Source: Serratia fonticola
Lineage (GTDB): Bacteria > Pseudomonadota > Gammaproteobacteria > Enterobacterales > Enterobacteriaceae
Assembly (NCBI RefSeq): GCF_001006005.1
Contig: NZ_CP011254.1
Location: 5,270,001-5,334,000 of the forward strand
Length of the DNA stretch: 64,000 bases
Direction: 5' to 3'
This document shows positions 9,165 through 18,176 of the stretch, one piece after another (position 1 is the first letter of the stretch; each line of letters starts with the position of its first letter). A model generated the notes under the pieces. The model was not told the DNA's origin. It made no database searches and worked only from the letters and a program-made list of their open reading frames with translations. Both the position numbers and the translations under genes were made by a program.

Positions 9165-10016
9165 GTGAAAGAAATGGTTGATACAACGACTCAAAAGAAA
9201 CTGACACCTGCCGATATTCGAGGCGTATTCGTACGCTCCAACCTGTTCCAGGGTTCATGGAACTTCGAACGTATGCAGGCGCTAGGTTTTTGCTTCTCGA
9301 TGGTGCCGGTGATCCGTCGCCTGTACCCGGACAATAACGACGAACGCAAACAGGCCATTAAACGCCACCTTGAGTTCTTCAATACACAACCGTTCGTCGC
9401 AGCGCCAATCCTTGGCGTCACCATGGCGATGGAAGAACAGCGTGCCAACGGCGCACCGATCGACGATGCGGCCATCAACGGCATCAAAGTAGGTCTGATG
9501 GGGCCACTGGCCGGCGTAGGTGACCCGATATTCTGGGGTACCGTTCGCCCGGTGTTTGCCGCATTGGGTGCCGGTATTGCCATGAGTGGCAGCCTGCTCG
9601 GCCCGCTGTTGTTCTTCGTCCTGTTTAACCTGGTTCGCCTGTTGGTTCGTTACTACGGTGTCGCCTACGGCTACCAAAAAGGGGTCGATATCGTTAGCGA
9701 TATGGGCGGTGGTTTCCTGCAAAAACTGACGGAAGGGGCGTCCATCCTCGGCCTGTTTGTCATGGGGGCCTTGGTTAACAAGTGGACGCACGTCAATATC
9801 CCGCTGGTAGTGTCGAAAATCACTGACCAGACCGGGCAAACCCACGTCACTACGGTACAAACCATCCTTGACCAGTTGATGCCTGGCTTGGTACCGCTAC
9901 TGCTGACATTCGGTTGTATGTGGCTGCTGCGCAGGAAGGTCAACGCGCTGTGGATCATCATCGGCTTCTTCGCCATTGGTATCTTCGGTTACTGGATTGG
10001 TCTGTTAGGTCTGTAA
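9165..10016 (+). CDS. manZ: PTS mannose transporter subunit IID
   Basis: A 283-residue membrane component with the family landmarks RSNLFQGSWNFERMQ, RHLEFFNTQPFVAAPILG and GPLAGVGDPIFWGT. With ManY it forms the translocation unit. The GTG at 9165 gives a protein starting MKEMVDTT, matching the E. coli length and start; the ATG at 9174 is an alternative with a good AGGTG spacing. It is followed by a strong terminator 13 nt after the stop. Confidence 0.95.
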   Translation: MKEMVDTTTQKKLTPADIRGVFVRSNLFQGSWNFERMQALGFCFSMVPVIRRLYPDNNDERKQAIKRHLEFFNTQPFVAAPILGVTMAMEEQRANGAPIDDAAINGIKVGLMGPLAGVGDPIFWGTVRPVFAALGAGIAMSGSLLGPLLFFVLFNLVRLLVRYYGVAYGYQKGVDIVSDMGGGFLQKLTEGASILGLFVMGALVNKWTHVNIPLVVSKITDQTGQTHVTTVQTILDQLMPGLVPLLLTFGCMWLLRRKVNALWIIIGFFAIGIFGYWIGLLGL

Positions 10017-10029
10017 TAGCAATTGATAG

Positions 10030-10054
10030 CCGGGGGGCAACCCCCGGTTTTTTT
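10030..10054 (+). terminator. Intrinsic terminator after manZ
   Basis: Stem CCGGGGG / CCCCCGG with a GCAA loop (10030-10047) followed by seven T residues. This is a textbook terminator of manXYZ. It also separates the operon from yobD, whose own RBS follows at once (GGAG at about 10060), so yobD expression depends on read-through or a second promoter. Confidence 0.9.
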
Positions 10055-10071
10055 ATTTATGGAGTGGTAAG

Positions 10072-10530
10072 ATGTCGCTGACCGATGGCGTAATACTGAT
10101 TTTTATTCTGCTGATGCTGACGTATGCGCTGTATGACGAGTTCGGCATGAACCTGCTGAAAGGAAAAACGCTGTTAAAGGTGCAGCTCAAGCGGGGTAAC
10201 CGGTTGGACTGCCTGATCTTCGTCGGTCTGATCGCTATCCTGATCTACCGCAACCTGGTCGAGCAGGGAGCGCCGATAACTACCTACCTGCTAATTTCCC
10301 TGGCCATAATTGCAGTATATATCTCCTATATCCGCAAGCCCAAAATGTTGTTTAAAACCACCGGTTTCTTCTATGCCAATGCGTTTATTGACTATCGACG
10401 CATCAAAGCCATGAATTTATCCGAAGACGGCATTCTTGTTATCGACTTAGAAAAGCGCCGGTTATTAATCCAGGTTACACACCTGGATGACCTGGAAAAA
10501 ATCTATCATTTTTTCCTTGAAAATAAATGA
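10072..10530 (+). CDS. yobD: DUF986 membrane protein YobD
   Basis: A 152-residue predicted inner-membrane protein of the DUF986 (UPF0266) family with hydrophobic helices at about 4-22, 44-62 and 68-84 and a basic, charged C-terminal half. Function is unknown. RBS GGAG is spaced 7-8 nt from the ATG. Position between manZ and mntP is the same as in E. coli. Confidence 0.9.
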   Translation: MSLTDGVILIFILLMLTYALYDEFGMNLLKGKTLLKVQLKRGNRLDCLIFVGLIAILIYRNLVEQGAPITTYLLISLAIIAVYISYIRKPKMLFKTTGFFYANAFIDYRRIKAMNLSEDGILVIDLEKRRLLIQVTHLDDLEKIYHFFLENK

Positions 10531-10754
10531 GTTAAAACCCTGCCACCCCATCCTGATTAATTAACAATGATTTTTTATGGGTAATTAATCAGCATGGCTG
10601 GTGTTTTTTCTGCTTATTATTTCCACACCATTGATGCAACTATCGCCATTATTACCCTCAACAAACGCGTTAATGAAAATAAGTCTCAATTTCACCCAAT
10701 ACCCCGGTGAAATTAAACGTTGTCCGCAGCAAAAATATTATGGTATGGTTGCGC

Positions 10755-10932
10755 CGTCATTGGGGAGTAGCCGGTTTCTGGGGAGTCATAACCAGAAACG
10801 CCCGTATCAACATACTCGTTTCGTCAGCGAAACGTGGTGCGGGCAGCCAGGTAGGTTGGCGAGACCATAGGCACGTAACTCCGTCGTATGGTTGGGGGTG
10901 GGTTACGTGTATATGGAGCCACCCGGCCGAGA
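10755..10932 (+). ncRNA. yybP-ykoY manganese riboswitch upstream of mntP
   Basis: The leader before mntP contains the conserved GGGGAGTAGCC box of yybP-ykoY RNAs (10762-10772). Long-range helices follow, e.g. TTTCTGG / CCAGAAA at about 10775-10797 and TTTCGT / ACGAAA further on, and a second conserved GGCGAGACC-like loop occurs near 10860. The element ends within about 10 nt of the start codon, so Mn2+ binding could control access to the RBS or termination. In E. coli the mntP leader is a proven member of this class. The exact borders are estimates. Confidence 0.85.
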
Positions 10933-10940
10933 CTATTTCA

Positions 10941-11507
10941 ATGAACCTTTCCGCAACTCTTATCCTGGCTTTTGGCATGTCTATGGACGCGTTTGCCGCG
11001 TCGATCGGCAAAGGCGCCACTCTGCATCAACCGCGTTTTCGCGAAGCTATCCGTACTGGTCTGATCTTTGGCATCATTGAAGCCATTACCCCGCTTATCG
11101 GCTGGGGCATCGGTCTGTTTGCCAGCCAATACATCATGGAATGGGACCACTGGGTCGCCTTTAGCCTGCTGTTTATCCTTGGCGCACGCATGATCGTTGA
11201 AGGGGTGAAAAACAAGCCGGAAGAAGAGAAAGTCAATCGTCATGGTTTCTGGGTGCTGGTTGCTACGGCCATTGCCACCAGTCTGGATGCGATGGCAATC
11301 GGTGTGGGTCTGGCATTCCTGCAGGTTAATATCCTGCATACCGCGATGGCGATAGGTATGGCGACCATGATCATGGCTACGCTGGGGATGATGGTTGGCC
11401 GGTTTATCGGCCCGCTGCTGGGCAAACGCGCAGAAATTCTTGGCGGCGTGGTGCTGATCGGGATTGGCTTTAATATCCTGCTGGAGCACTTGGGCTACCT
11501 GGCTTAA
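10941..11507 (+). CDS. mntP: Manganese efflux pump MntP
   Basis: A 188-residue six-helix inner-membrane protein exporting Mn2+. The duplicated family motif is visible as [13 protein letters not shown] (near residue 15) and [12 protein letters not shown] (near residue 117), whose aspartates are needed for transport. I chose ATG at 10941 ([12 protein letters not shown]), which matches E. coli MntP. A longer frame from 10707 reads through the riboswitch and is not credible. Regulation by the upstream riboswitch, and possibly MntR, is expected. Confidence 0.95.
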   Translation: MNLSATLILAFGMSMDAFAASIGKGATLHQPRFREAIRTGLIFGIIEAITPLIGWGIGLFASQYIMEWDHWVAFSLLFILGARMIVEGVKNKPEEEKVNRHGFWVLVATAIATSLDAMAIGVGLAFLQVNILHTAMAIGMATMIMATLGMMVGRFIGPLLGKRAEILGGVVLIGIGFNILLEHLGYLA

Positions 11508-11527
11508 TCCTTGGCAGCAAAGAATAC

Positions 11528-11905
11528 TCCCTCACCCTAACCCTCTCCCCAAGGAGAGGGAACCGACCGAGTTCGTTGATCTTTCGGCGTAATACCTCAA
11601 CTTTCTTGCTTTCTATTCCCTACTTTCCGAAGCTACACGGGCCAATTACCTACTCCGGGCACCTCCCTCGCCCTCTCCCCCAAGAAGAGGGAACCGATCG
11701 AGTTCGTGATTTTTCGGCGTAATACCTCAACTTTCTTGCTTTTACTCCCTACTTTCCGAAGCTACACGGGCCAATTACCCACTCCGGGCAGTTCCCTCAC
11801 CTTGGATAAGGTGGGTGTTCGAGTTGCTCAGGTGATCTCTTTACCTCCAAAAAAGCAGGGGCTATCAGCTCCCTCGCCCTGTGGGAGAGGGTTGGAGTGA
11901 GGGGC
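11528..11905. repeat. Tandem ~130-bp duplication built on REP units, plus inverted end copy
   Basis: The 420-nt gap between mntP and rlmA has no gene. It holds two direct copies of about 130 nt (about 11528-11660 and 11663-11790). Each begins with the CCCTCACCCTAACCCTCTCC-type palindromic unit and continues with the same tail (TTCGGCGTAATACCTCAACT, then a shared CGAAGCTACACGGGCCAATT). A degenerate third start (CTCACCTTGGATAAGGTGGG) follows, and an inverted REP arm at about 11870-11905 closes the array. Confidence 0.85.
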
Positions 11906-11927
11906 AACCAGTTAACATTGATGCCAC

Positions 11928-12743
11928 TCAGCCCCGGCGGTACAAGCGGATGGCGAAATCCGTCTCGCAGGCAAAGGTAGCCATGTCGAGCAAACCTTGC
12001 TGCACTTCCGGCGAAGCGCGCCAGGCAAACGGCGTCATCTGCAACAGATTGGCAGCCTGCTCACCCGGCAGCGCCATCGGATAAACCAATGACTCGGCCA
12101 ATTCACAGCTGAAGCCCTCAAGCTGCTCATCATGCTCCGCATGCAATTGAACCTCCTGATAAACCTGCTGTTTTAGCTGATAAAGGTGCCGCGGCCCCGG
12201 TGACACCGTCACAACCACCCCACCCGGCTTGACGACCCGCGCCAATTCCTCGGCTTTACAGGGTGCATAGATACGTAACACAGCATCTAGCGACGCGTCG
12301 GCAAACGGTAGGCGATGGCTGGAAGCCACGCAGAAAGAGACCGTCGGGTAGCGTTTGGCCGCCGAGCGGATAGCCACCTTGGCGACATCCAGGCCATACA
12401 CCGCTACGGTCCGCTCCTGAGACAAGCGTGCCGCCACGGCGGCCGTGTAATAGCCTTCACCACAGCCAATATCCAGCAGTGCCTGTGGCTCAATAGGCAA
12501 AGTGCTGGCTAACAGTTCAGCCACCCGCTGTTGCAACGGCTGGTAGTAGCCTCCGTCAAGAAATGCGCGGCGGGCCTGCATCATCTCGGCACTGTCACCC
12601 GGCTGTTTAGAACGCTTGTGTTGCACCGGCATTAAGTTGACGTACCCTTCTTTAGCACGGTCGAATTGATGGTTATTCTCGCAACGCCACTGTTGGTTTG
12701 CGAAATCAAGCGGTTGGAAACACAGGGGGCACTGATAAGACAT
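11928..12743 (-). CDS. rlmA: 23S rRNA (guanine(745)-N1)-methyltransferase RlmA
   Basis: A 271-residue SAM-dependent methyltransferase modifying G745 of 23S rRNA. The N-terminal zinc site is intact (Cys5, Cys8, Cys21, His25), followed by [15 protein letters not shown] and the SAM-binding [13 protein letters not shown] chose the ATG at 12743 (MSYQCPLC), which matches the E. coli start; the frame stays open upstream to 12839 but that extension has no family support. E. coli keeps rlmA next to mntP and cspC as well. Confidence 0.95.
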   Translation of the reverse strand: MSYQCPLCFQPLDFANQQWRCENNHQFDRAKEGYVNLMPVQHKRSKQPGDSAEMMQARRAFLDGGYYQPLQQRVAELLASTLPIEPQALLDIGCGEGYYTAAVAARLSQERTVAVYGLDVAKVAIRSAAKRYPTVSFCVASSHRLPFADASLDAVLRIYAPCKAEELARVVKPGGVVVTVSPGPRHLYQLKQQVYQEVQLHAEHDEQLEGFSCELAESLVYPMALPGEQAANLLQMTPFAWRASPEVQQGLLDMATFACETDFAIRLYRRG

Positions 12744-12888
12744 GGAAGAGATCCCAGAGAGAGATGGCGCGGGTAGTCTAAAGAAGGCTGGTGTACGATG
12801 CAAGGTGGATGCCCATCTGCCACTAGCCAAGTAATCCAAAAGCTGGCTACACTGAATGTCTCTTCTCAGCCACAGGCAAAGACGTTCT

Positions 12889-13602
12889 ATGACCGACTAT
12901 TCCCCGCTGCTCAGCGGCGTTCCTGGCATCGCTCATGGCTTTGGCAATAAAGGTGCCCTTCTGCCAACGCCGTTACAGCCCTTTCGCAATACGCTGCCTG
13001 AGAAAAAACAGGTACACGGTACTCGCATAGTCGATATCCATCAGGCGGGCCAGCAATGCGGCGAAGCCGATGGCTTTTTTACCCGCGAGCCAGGGATCCT
13101 GATTAGCGTATTAACCGCAGACTGCCTGCCGGTGATTTTCAGCCGTAAAGACGGTAGCGCCATTGCTGCGGTACATGCAGGCTGGCGCGGCCTGCTGGAT
13201 GGCATTCTGGAGCAAATGGCCAAACGCATCGGCCAGGATGACGATACCGCCAATTGGGTGGCCTCCATCGGTCCCGCTGCGGGCGCTTGCTGCTATCAGG
13301 TTAACCAGGAGCTGGTCGAACAGTTTCAGCAGGCGCTGCCCTTGCCAGCAGAGCTGATCAGCCCGACCCACCGCCATCTGGATCTGGCCGCCATCGCCGT
13401 AAACAAGCTCAATGCCCTGGGATTCGCCGCAGTCGATCACGCAGGCTCTTGCACCATCTGCACACTCAACAGCGACCCACGGCAGCCCCAGCGCTTTAAA
13501 TACACCAGCTATCGCCGCAACAGCCATCGCCGCGCGCAAGATCCCAATCATCCGGGGATTAAAGGCCGTAATCAGTATTCCGGCATCATCATCACCGGGT
13601 GA
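12889..13602 (+). CDS. YfiH/PgeF-family (DUF152, multicopper polyphenol oxidase/laccase-domain) protein
   Basis: A 237-residue member of the YfiH family. Conserved metal and active-site residues are present: QVHGTRI (His), TADCLPV (Cys) and HAGWRGL (His), with a late CxxC-like SCTICTLNS. Family members have been described as purine-nucleoside-active and peptidoglycan-editing enzymes; the specific role here is unknown. The ATG at 12889 (MTDYSPLL) is preferred; an in-frame ATG at 12856 would add 11 residues. This is not the usual yfiH locus (next to rluD), so it is probably a paralog. It faces rlmA divergently. Confidence 0.85.
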   Translation: MTDYSPLLSGVPGIAHGFGNKGALLPTPLQPFRNTLPEKKQVHGTRIVDIHQAGQQCGEADGFFTREPGILISVLTADCLPVIFSRKDGSAIAAVHAGWRGLLDGILEQMAKRIGQDDDTANWVASIGPAAGACCYQVNQELVEQFQQALPLPAELISPTHRHLDLAAIAVNKLNALGFAAVDHAGSCTICTLNSDPRQPQRFKYTSYRRNSHRRAQDPNHPGIKGRNQYSGIIITG

Positions 13603-13623
13603 CATTCACCGACGCCAGAAACG

Positions 13624-13651
13624 AAAAAACCCGCACTAAGGCGGGTTTTTT
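13624..13651. terminator. Bidirectional terminator between YfiH-like gene and cspC
   Basis: Perfect 11-bp stem AAAAAACCCGC / GCGGGTTTTTT with a 6-nt loop. It serves the convergent genes on both sides. Confidence 0.92.
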
Positions 13652-13667
13652 GTTCAGCTGACGCTGA

Positions 13668-13877
13668 TTAGATTGCAGTAACGTTTACTGCAGATGGGCC
13701 TTTCTGGCCATCTTGGATTTCGAACTCAACGTTCTGGCCTTCAGCCAGGGTTTTGAAACCGTTACCCTGGATTGCAGAGAAGTGTACGAACACGTCTTTG
13801 CTGCCGTCAGCTGGGGTGATGAAACCGAAACCTTTAGACTCGTTGAACCACTTAACTTGACCTTTGATCTTTGCCAT
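13668..13877 (-). CDS. cspC: Cold-shock-like protein CspC
   Basis: A 69-residue cold-shock domain protein, nearly identical to E. coli CspC. RNA-binding motifs RNP1 (KGFGFI) and RNP2 (VFVHF) are intact. In E. coli CspC is constitutive, acts as an RNA chaperone and antiterminator, and stabilises stress mRNAs such as rpoS. It lies 41 nt downstream of yobF, with which it forms a transcription unit in E. coli. RBS GGAAAT-type sequence precedes the ATG. Confidence 0.97.
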   Translation of the reverse strand: MAKIKGQVKWFNESKGFGFITPADGSKDVFVHFSAIQGNGFKTLAEGQNVEFEIQDGQKGPSAVNVTAI

Positions 13878-13918
13878 CTTGAGTATTTCCTTTGGATTGT
13901 TTAAACCGCCCGTAGGCG

Positions 13919-14035
13919 TTACATAGACAAACTAGAGTCGTTACTGCTTGAGGCACTAAGATAAGGATCGGCAGAGAAGCGGTATTCAACGCTAACGTCT
14001 TTACTCAGAACTTCTTTACTGAAAATGCCACACAT
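13919..14035 (-). CDS. yobF: Small protein YobF
   Basis: A 38-residue ORF beginning [20 protein letters not shown], matching the N-terminus of E. coli YobF, a heat-shock-associated small protein encoded just upstream of cspC. The E. coli protein is somewhat longer (47 residues), so the C-terminus has diverged. The nearest RBS-like GAGG is 13 nt before the ATG, and a short stem (TACA / TGTA) lies between them, which may shorten the effective spacing. A promoter-like TTGCCA and TGATAA pair with 16-nt spacing lies about 50-75 nt upstream. Confidence 0.85.
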   Translation of the reverse strand: MCGIFSKEVLSKDVSVEYRFSADPYLSASSSNDSSLSM

Positions 14036-14783
14036 ATACAGAACTGTACCTCGTTTTACCCAAGTGCGTTATCACATACTCTGGAATCGATGGCAAGCCA
14101 TTTTTAATCACTCATGGACGTGTCGCACATATTTGAAACGGTCAGCCGCAAGAATAGCTTAAATAGGGCAAAAGAGGTTGAAGCCTTGGCTATTTTCTGC
14201 TTTGTAAAGAAGCCGCGCTGTACTCCGCGTGGCGCCTCAGTTTTAACAATTCTTTCAACTCGGCAGCGAGCGATTTTCACCACATATAAGCCGCGGACAG
14301 GCTAAAGAACGTAAAAAAATTTGAATCTTTATGGAATTTTATATGCAACTATTGAATATCGATGACCGGGGACCAAACGGCCAACTGATCCGACCTTTAG
14401 CTAGCAAAGCCTGTCATAGCAGGATAGTTCTGCTTTGGCCAGCCACAACAGAATCGTTCACTCAGGCCAAAAAGCTCACGTAGGCCAGTGCATAATCATG
14501 CAGCGAGCCAAATTTTGCACCAAGAAAGTGCAAGCGGACGAAATAGCCACCCCATCCTGCAAGTTTATATCCGTAGCTAAGTTAGTAAGGATAAAAACAA
14601 ATAATAAAAATACCACCTACCCACTCTGCGGCTATTTCCGCCGAAGATTAACGAAATCGCCAAGGCATTTTTTTCACTCATCTTGGCGTGACTGTTTTAT
14701 CCATTACCCGCCGTAAACCCCGCAAAGCCGCACCACGCCAAGCGCCATCCGATGCGGGGTACGCCGCAACCCCATGATACTCA
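14036..14783. other. Gene-poor region upstream of yobF
   Basis: A 748-nt stretch between yobF (leftward) and the MBL-fold hydrolase (leftward). It contains the yobF promoter region. A 93-codon frame at 14435-14716 (+) has no good RBS and no recognisable product. An interrupted inverted repeat CGCCAAG / CTTGGCG lies at about 14659-14690. I see no supported gene, and this is one edge of the block that separates yobF from yebO-mgrB. Confidence 0.4.
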
Positions 14784-15806
14784 TTAGGAGTTAGGGCTAA
14801 CCTCTAGATGTTCACCAATCTTCAGCGGATAAAAGCGGTGCTGTTCAACCCCGGCCTCGCGTAGTGCCAGGCTGAGTTGCGCAGGTGGTTCATCCAACGA
14901 TTCATCGGCCAATTCAAACACGCCCCAATGGATAGGGATCACTCTGGGTTCATTCAATTGCTGATACAGCCTCACCGACTGCTGCGGGTCCATATGCTGC
15001 TCTTGCATGAACCATCTTGGGGCGTAAGCACCAATGGGCAGCGCCGCAATATCGAACGGCCCAAGGCGGGTGCCGATATCGACCAACCGCTCGCTGTAAC
15101 CGCTGTCACCAGAGAAATAAAAACGCAGCGCCGGGTGATGGATCACCCAGCCACACCATAGAGAACGATTGCGATCCCACGGTGTACGCATGCTCCAATG
15201 GCGTGCTGGTGTGGAGTAGACCGTCATTTCGTCCAGCGTCAGGCTCTCCCACCAATCCAGTTCGACCACCCGTTTGGCCGGGTAATGGCTGAACCAGCGT
15301 TTGAGGCCCAGCGGTACAACGAAGGTGGCATTGCGAAAGCGTTTGGTCAGTTCCCTGATGGTTTGACGATCCAGATGGTCGTAGTGATTATGGGAAATCA
15401 GCACCACATCTACCGCCGGCAGCTGTTTTACCGTTAGCGGAGGCGGTGTCTTGCGATGTGGGCCGTAGAAACTCACAGGTGATGCCCTTGGCGACAGTAC
15501 CGGATCGATCAGCACATGGCGGCCCCCCAGGCGCAACAGCAGAGAAGCATGGCCCAACCACCAGACGCGGTCCTGTTCGCCGCTCAGATCGGCAGCTTGC
15601 CACCAGTTGGCGATAAACTGCTCGTAGCCTGCCTGAGGAGGTTTGGGCAGGCCGAGCTTCTTGCGTTCGTCTTGCCAGCGCTTCAGATCCCCGGCCTGGT
15701 GTAGCGACGGCTCCGGGTTGCAGAATCCCTGTGGCGTATGATGCGCTTTGCTGGCGTCGTAATATTTGTTGGTTATTTTCAACCCATTCTCTCCCTGTAG
15801 TACCAT
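14784..15806 (-). CDS. MBL-fold metallo-hydrolase (NAPE-PLD/UlaG-like)
   Basis: A 340-residue metallo-beta-lactamase-fold protein. It resembles the bacterial group related to N-acyl-phosphatidylethanolamine phospholipase D: a KYYDASKAHHTPQGF-like N-terminus, WWLGHASLLLRLGG, the metal motif SHNHYDHLD, a later FSGDSGYS, and a C-terminal IPIHWGVFEL. It should bind two metal ions; the substrate is unknown. Start is uncertain: ATG at 15806 begins just before the conserved part, whereas a TTG at 15866 would add 20 residues with a Cys-rich, non-family look. Confidence 0.8.
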   Translation of the reverse strand: MVLQGENGLKITNKYYDASKAHHTPQGFCNPEPSLHQAGDLKRWQDERKKLGLPKPPQAGYEQFIANWWQAADLSGEQDRVWWLGHASLLLRLGGRHVLIDPVLSPRASPVSFYGPHRKTPPPLTVKQLPAVDVVLISHNHYDHLDRQTIRELTKRFRNATFVVPLGLKRWFSHYPAKRVVELDWWESLTLDEMTVYSTPARHWSMRTPWDRNRSLWCGWVIHHPALRFYFSGDSGYSERLVDIGTRLGPFDIAALPIGAYAPRWFMQEQHMDPQQSVRLYQQLNEPRVIPIHWGVFELADESLDEPPAQLSLALREAGVEQHRFYPLKIGEHLEVSPNS

Positions 15807-15995
15807 AGTGGTGCCGCAATCGTTACAAGATTGCCTACCCAATAGCTTATAGTATCGCAATGACAAACAACTGACCTTTTTGTGGATGTTGTTGTCATAG
15901 CCAGAGTAAGAAGGCCAAGGTCGCCAAGAACCTGTTAAGCCTTTCTTAAGAACCTTGTGATTTACTTACTAGGACATTCTGAAAAAGGAGGAGTT

Positions 15996-16280
15996 ATGAG
16001 CCGGACTGCATCAGGCAAGTCACGCGTTCGTATGGGCCGCTATCGCCGAGCGCTGACTACGCGAGGGCAATACTGGAAAATGTATCTGGCAATGAAGCTG
16101 CGCCGGCTACGCGTACCGTCACCGCTGCTGTTACTGGCAAGCACCCTGGCAGGCTTTTTTATGCTGGGCCTGCTGATGCTTAGCGTAGTGGTGATTGATG
16201 TGATCAGCACCCTGTTCCTGCTGTGCAGAAAGCTGCTGCGGCTGGGGCGCCACCATCAGGGCAATGCCGTCGCCCGCTAA
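15996..16280 (+). CDS. Small basic single-pass membrane protein, unknown
   Basis: A 94-residue ORF with an excellent RBS (AAGGAGGAG, 5 nt before the ATG). The N-terminal about 45 residues are strongly basic (many Arg/Lys). One long hydrophobic segment (about 47-75) follows, then a short basic tail. The profile suggests an inner-membrane protein with its N-terminus in the cytoplasm. I do not recognise a family. A longer GTG start at 15957 is possible but lacks an RBS. Confidence 0.6.
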   Translation: MSRTASGKSRVRMGRYRRALTTRGQYWKMYLAMKLRRLRVPSPLLLLASTLAGFFMLGLLMLSVVVIDVISTLFLLCRKLLRLGRHHQGNAVAR

Positions 16281-16316
16281 CCGTTTGGAGGCGCTGCGGC
16301 GCCTCCTACGTGAAAA

Positions 16317-17687
16317 CTACCTCTTGTTACCACCCGCCTTTTTACGCCGGGTCAGCAAAAATCCAACCCACAACAACAGTACCCAAACCGGCATCAACAG
16401 TACTGAGATGCGGATCCCCGGGCTGAAGTACATGATCACCAGGATCAACGACAGGAACACCAAGCACAGATAGTTGCCAAACGGATACCATAGCGACCTA
16501 AAGCTGGTGATCACCCCTTGGCGATCCTTGGCCGCGCGGAATTTCAGGTGCGCCAGGCAAATCATCACCCAGTTAATCACCAACGTAGAGACCACCAGCG
16601 CCATCAGCAAGCCAAACGCCTCGCCGGGCATGACGTAGTTAATCAATACGCCTACCGAGGTGGCCAACGCCGATAACGCGATAGACAGCACCGGTACGCC
16701 ACGTTTGTTGACCTTGGTCAGCGCCTTGGGTGCATTGCCCTGTGTCGCCAGGCCAAACAGCATCCGGCTATTGCAATACACGCCGCTGTTGTAGACCGAC
16801 AGCGCCGCCGTCAGGACCACCACGTTGAGCATGGTCGCCACCAGGTTGCTGTTGAGCGCATGGAAGATCATCACAAACGGACTGCCCCCTTCCACAACCT
16901 TGCCCCACGGATAAAGCGACAGCAGCACCGTCAACGAGCCGATATAGAAAATCAGGATGCGATACACCACCTGATTGGTGGCTTTAGGAATGCTACGGCG
17001 TGGATCGGCGGCTTCTGCTGCGGTGATGCCCACCATTTCCAGCCCACCAAACGAGAACATGATCACCGCCATCGCCATCACCAGGCCGCTGATGCCGTGC
17101 GGCATAAAGCCGCCCTGATCCCACAGGTTGCTGATGCTGGCTTCCGGGCCACCGTTGCCGCTGGCCAACAGGTAGGCGCCAAATACGATCATCCCCAGGA
17201 TCGCCGCCACCTTGATGATGGCAAACCAGAACTCGGTTTCCCCATACAGGCGTACGTTCACCAGATTGACCAGGTTAATCACGACGAAGAAAACCGCCGC
17301 CGATGCCCAGGTTGGGATTTCTGGCCACCAGTATTGAATATAAATCCCTACCGCGGTCAGTTCCGCCATACCGACCAGAATAAACATCGCCCAGTAGTTC
17401 CAACCGGATAAGAAACCGGCAAAGTCCCCCCAATATTTATAGGCAAAATGGCTAAAGGAACCGGCCACCGGCTCTTCCACTACCATCTCCCCTAGCTGGC
17501 GCATGATCAAAAAGGCAATAAAACCGCCAATCGCATAGCCCAGCAGCACGGAAGGCCCGGCCATCTGAATGGTTTGTGCAATACCCAGGAATAGGCCGGT
17601 ACCGATGGCACCTCCCAGGGCAATAAGTTGTATATGTCTGTTTTTTAAACCGCGTTTTAGCGGGGTATCCTGAAGCTGACCGCCCAT
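16317..17687 (-). CDS. pheP: Phenylalanine-type aromatic amino acid permease PheP
   Basis: A 456-residue APC-superfamily proton symporter with 12 expected helices. Sequence tracks E. coli PheP closely (RGLKNRHIQLIALGGAIGTG, MRQLGEMVVEEPVAGSFSHF, VNLVNVRLYGETEFWFA, SVYNSGVYCNSRMLFGL), so uptake of phenylalanine across the inner membrane is the best guess; AroP-like breadth cannot be excluded. The ATG at 17687 has GAGG with 5-nt spacing and gives the family length. The frame is open to 17789, but that extension is unsupported. Confidence 0.88.
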   Translation of the reverse strand: MGGQLQDTPLKRGLKNRHIQLIALGGAIGTGLFLGIAQTIQMAGPSVLLGYAIGGFIAFLIMRQLGEMVVEEPVAGSFSHFAYKYWGDFAGFLSGWNYWAMFILVGMAELTAVGIYIQYWWPEIPTWASAAVFFVVINLVNLVNVRLYGETEFWFAIIKVAAILGMIVFGAYLLASGNGGPEASISNLWDQGGFMPHGISGLVMAMAVIMFSFGGLEMVGITAAEAADPRRSIPKATNQVVYRILIFYIGSLTVLLSLYPWGKVVEGGSPFVMIFHALNSNLVATMLNVVVLTAALSVYNSGVYCNSRMLFGLATQGNAPKALTKVNKRGVPVLSIALSALATSVGVLINYVMPGEAFGLLMALVVSTLVINWVMICLAHLKFRAAKDRQGVITSFRSLWYPFGNYLCLVFLSLILVIMYFSPGIRISVLLMPVWVLLLWVGFLLTRRKKAGGNKR

Positions 17688-17849
17688 CTTATCCTCGTCC
17701 GGCTGAGTATCCAGGCTGCATTGCGCAAGATATCGCCAACCAATAAATAAACCTGCGGGCGTTTTAACACTTAACCTTTCAGGCATCAAGGATTAGAGCC
17801 CGGCGATCGTTAACCGGGCCAGAGGGTTTCAGGAGGTTTGCTACGCCAG

Positions 17850-18086
17850 CTAGCTTGGCATACCGCACAGTTTGCTGAGGTTACGTGCGCCGATCATCAG
17901 CGTCGCCACATAGGATTGACGGCGGGTGATGACCTCCACCGCCACGCGATCGTTTTGATACTTTATCAGGTAGGTTGAGGGCCAGCCCTGTCGGTGCAGC
18001 CCATAGCTTTTGGCATGACAATCGATCGCCGCATGGGCAATCACTAAATGAGAGAGAGTGGTGTCACCTTTGATAATGCGCTTCAT
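17850..18086 (-). CDS. Small hypothetical protein
   Basis: A 78-residue ORF starting MKRIIKGDTTLSH. The RBS GGAGA lies 8 nt before the ATG at 18086; the frame is open to 18152 but the extension has no RBS. It has a mixed alpha/beta composition with no membrane segment and two cysteines. Not recognised. It is separated by 90 nt from the next leftward ORF, so the two may be co-transcribed. Confidence 0.5.
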   Translation of the reverse strand: MKRIIKGDTTLSHLVIAHAAIDCHAKSYGLHRQGWPSTYLIKYQNDRVAVEVITRRQSYVATLMIGARNLSKLCGMPS

Positions 18087-18176
18087 AAAACAGTCTCCGT
18101 CAGCGACAGGTCCATTGTCAGAATAAGGCGGTGTCTCATCATTACGGGTCATCTACATTATCGACTAACATTTGAT

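Noticed and set aside
10707..10940. Long N-terminal extension of the mntP frame
   Set aside because: It reads through the yybP-ykoY riboswitch; MntP starts at 10941 with the family N-terminus.
14435..14716. 93-codon frame in the gap upstream of yobF
   Set aside because: No ribosome binding site, odd composition, no recognisable motif.
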